5,208 nucleotides of DNA from Peptacetobacter sp900539645. Its GTDB lineage: Bacteria > Bacillota > Clostridia > Peptostreptococcales > Peptostreptococcaceae. The translations under genes were made by a program, and so were the position numbers. Below the pieces are notes generated by a model, which worked only from the letters and a program-made list of their open reading frames with translations, had not been told where the DNA came from and made no database searches. Each line of letters begins with the position of its first letter. The stretch's first letter is position 1. The DNA is taken from NCBI RefSeq assembly GCF_047807365.1, contig NZ_JBLOUI010000067.1, positions 1-5,208 on the forward strand, in the 5' to 3' direction. This document shows positions 5,066 to 5,208 of the stretch, piece after piece.

Positions 5066-5208
5066 TTAAAATGAAAAAAATAATAAAAAGTAAATAATGG
5101 TTTTGTTAACTTGATATGAAAAAAATACTCTCGAAACAAAAAATAAATCGATGGGTTAAACTTGATTTCAAAAATTTTAAAAAATTGCACAACAAATAAA
5201 CCTAACAA
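5066..5208. other. Gene-poor AT-rich tail of the window
   Basis: I see no convincing gene, RNA or terminator here. The stretch contains a 27-codon open frame without a ribosome site (5116-5199) and a loose direct repeat (GTTAACTTGAT at 5105 and GTTAAACTTGAT at 5155). No intrinsic terminator for the preceding gene is evident, so its transcript may continue beyond the window. Confidence 0.4.

Noticed and set aside
1..5208. CRISPR array, tRNA or rRNA genes
   Set aside because: I saw no regularly spaced repeats, cloverleaf-type structures or rRNA-like conserved stretches on either strand.

Overview
The window is visibly AT-rich, with strong Shine-Dalgarno sites, intrinsic terminators, an LTAC lipobox and a PrsA-like foldase. 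Together these point to a low-GC Gram-positive bacterium of the Firmicutes, probably class Clostridia. ATA is the dominant Ile codon. A Peptostreptococcaceae-type anaerobe would fit, but that is a guess from codon style and gene content, not something the sequence proves.

Layout. (1) Positions 1-155 are the 3' end of a group II intron: a short C-terminal piece of the intron-encoded reverse transcriptase/maturase, then a foldable domain V and a domain VI with a bulged branch-point adenosine. (2) Positions 156-312 are AT-rich and hold two small inverted repeats and a clear intrinsic terminator pointing left. (3) Positions 313-501 (minus strand) encode an unrecognised 62-residue protein with its own ribosome site and the terminator just mentioned. 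(4) Positions 502-710 are a divergent promoter region in which the same 14-base string overlaps the probable -10 box on each strand. (5) Positions 711-3512 (plus strand) look like one operon of three genes: a membrane-anchored polysaccharide (peptidoglycan-type) deacetylase, a lipoprotein parvulin foldase, and a cytoplasmic alpha/beta hydrolase of the monoacylglycerol lipase/lysophospholipase type. It ends at a strong terminator at 3564-3604. (6) Positions 3682-5049 are a separately promoted 455-residue protein with a divergent RelA/SpoT nucleotidyltransferase domain and a long uncharacterised C-terminal extension. (7) Positions 5050-5208 hold no convincing gene, but do hold a candidate extended -10 promoter.

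How the genes may work together. The deacetylase and foldase both act outside the membrane and are separated by only 12 bases. The simplest reading is a cell-wall maintenance operon: the deacetylase modifies wall glycan, the foldase helps exported proteins fold, and the third gene may handle lipid or another ester substrate. The RelA/SpoT-domain gene is transcriptionally separate. It is the most interesting object here because its catalytic acids are retained while the usual guanine-nucleotide acceptor motif is not, so it may make something other than ordinary (p)ppGpp, or act on another acceptor.
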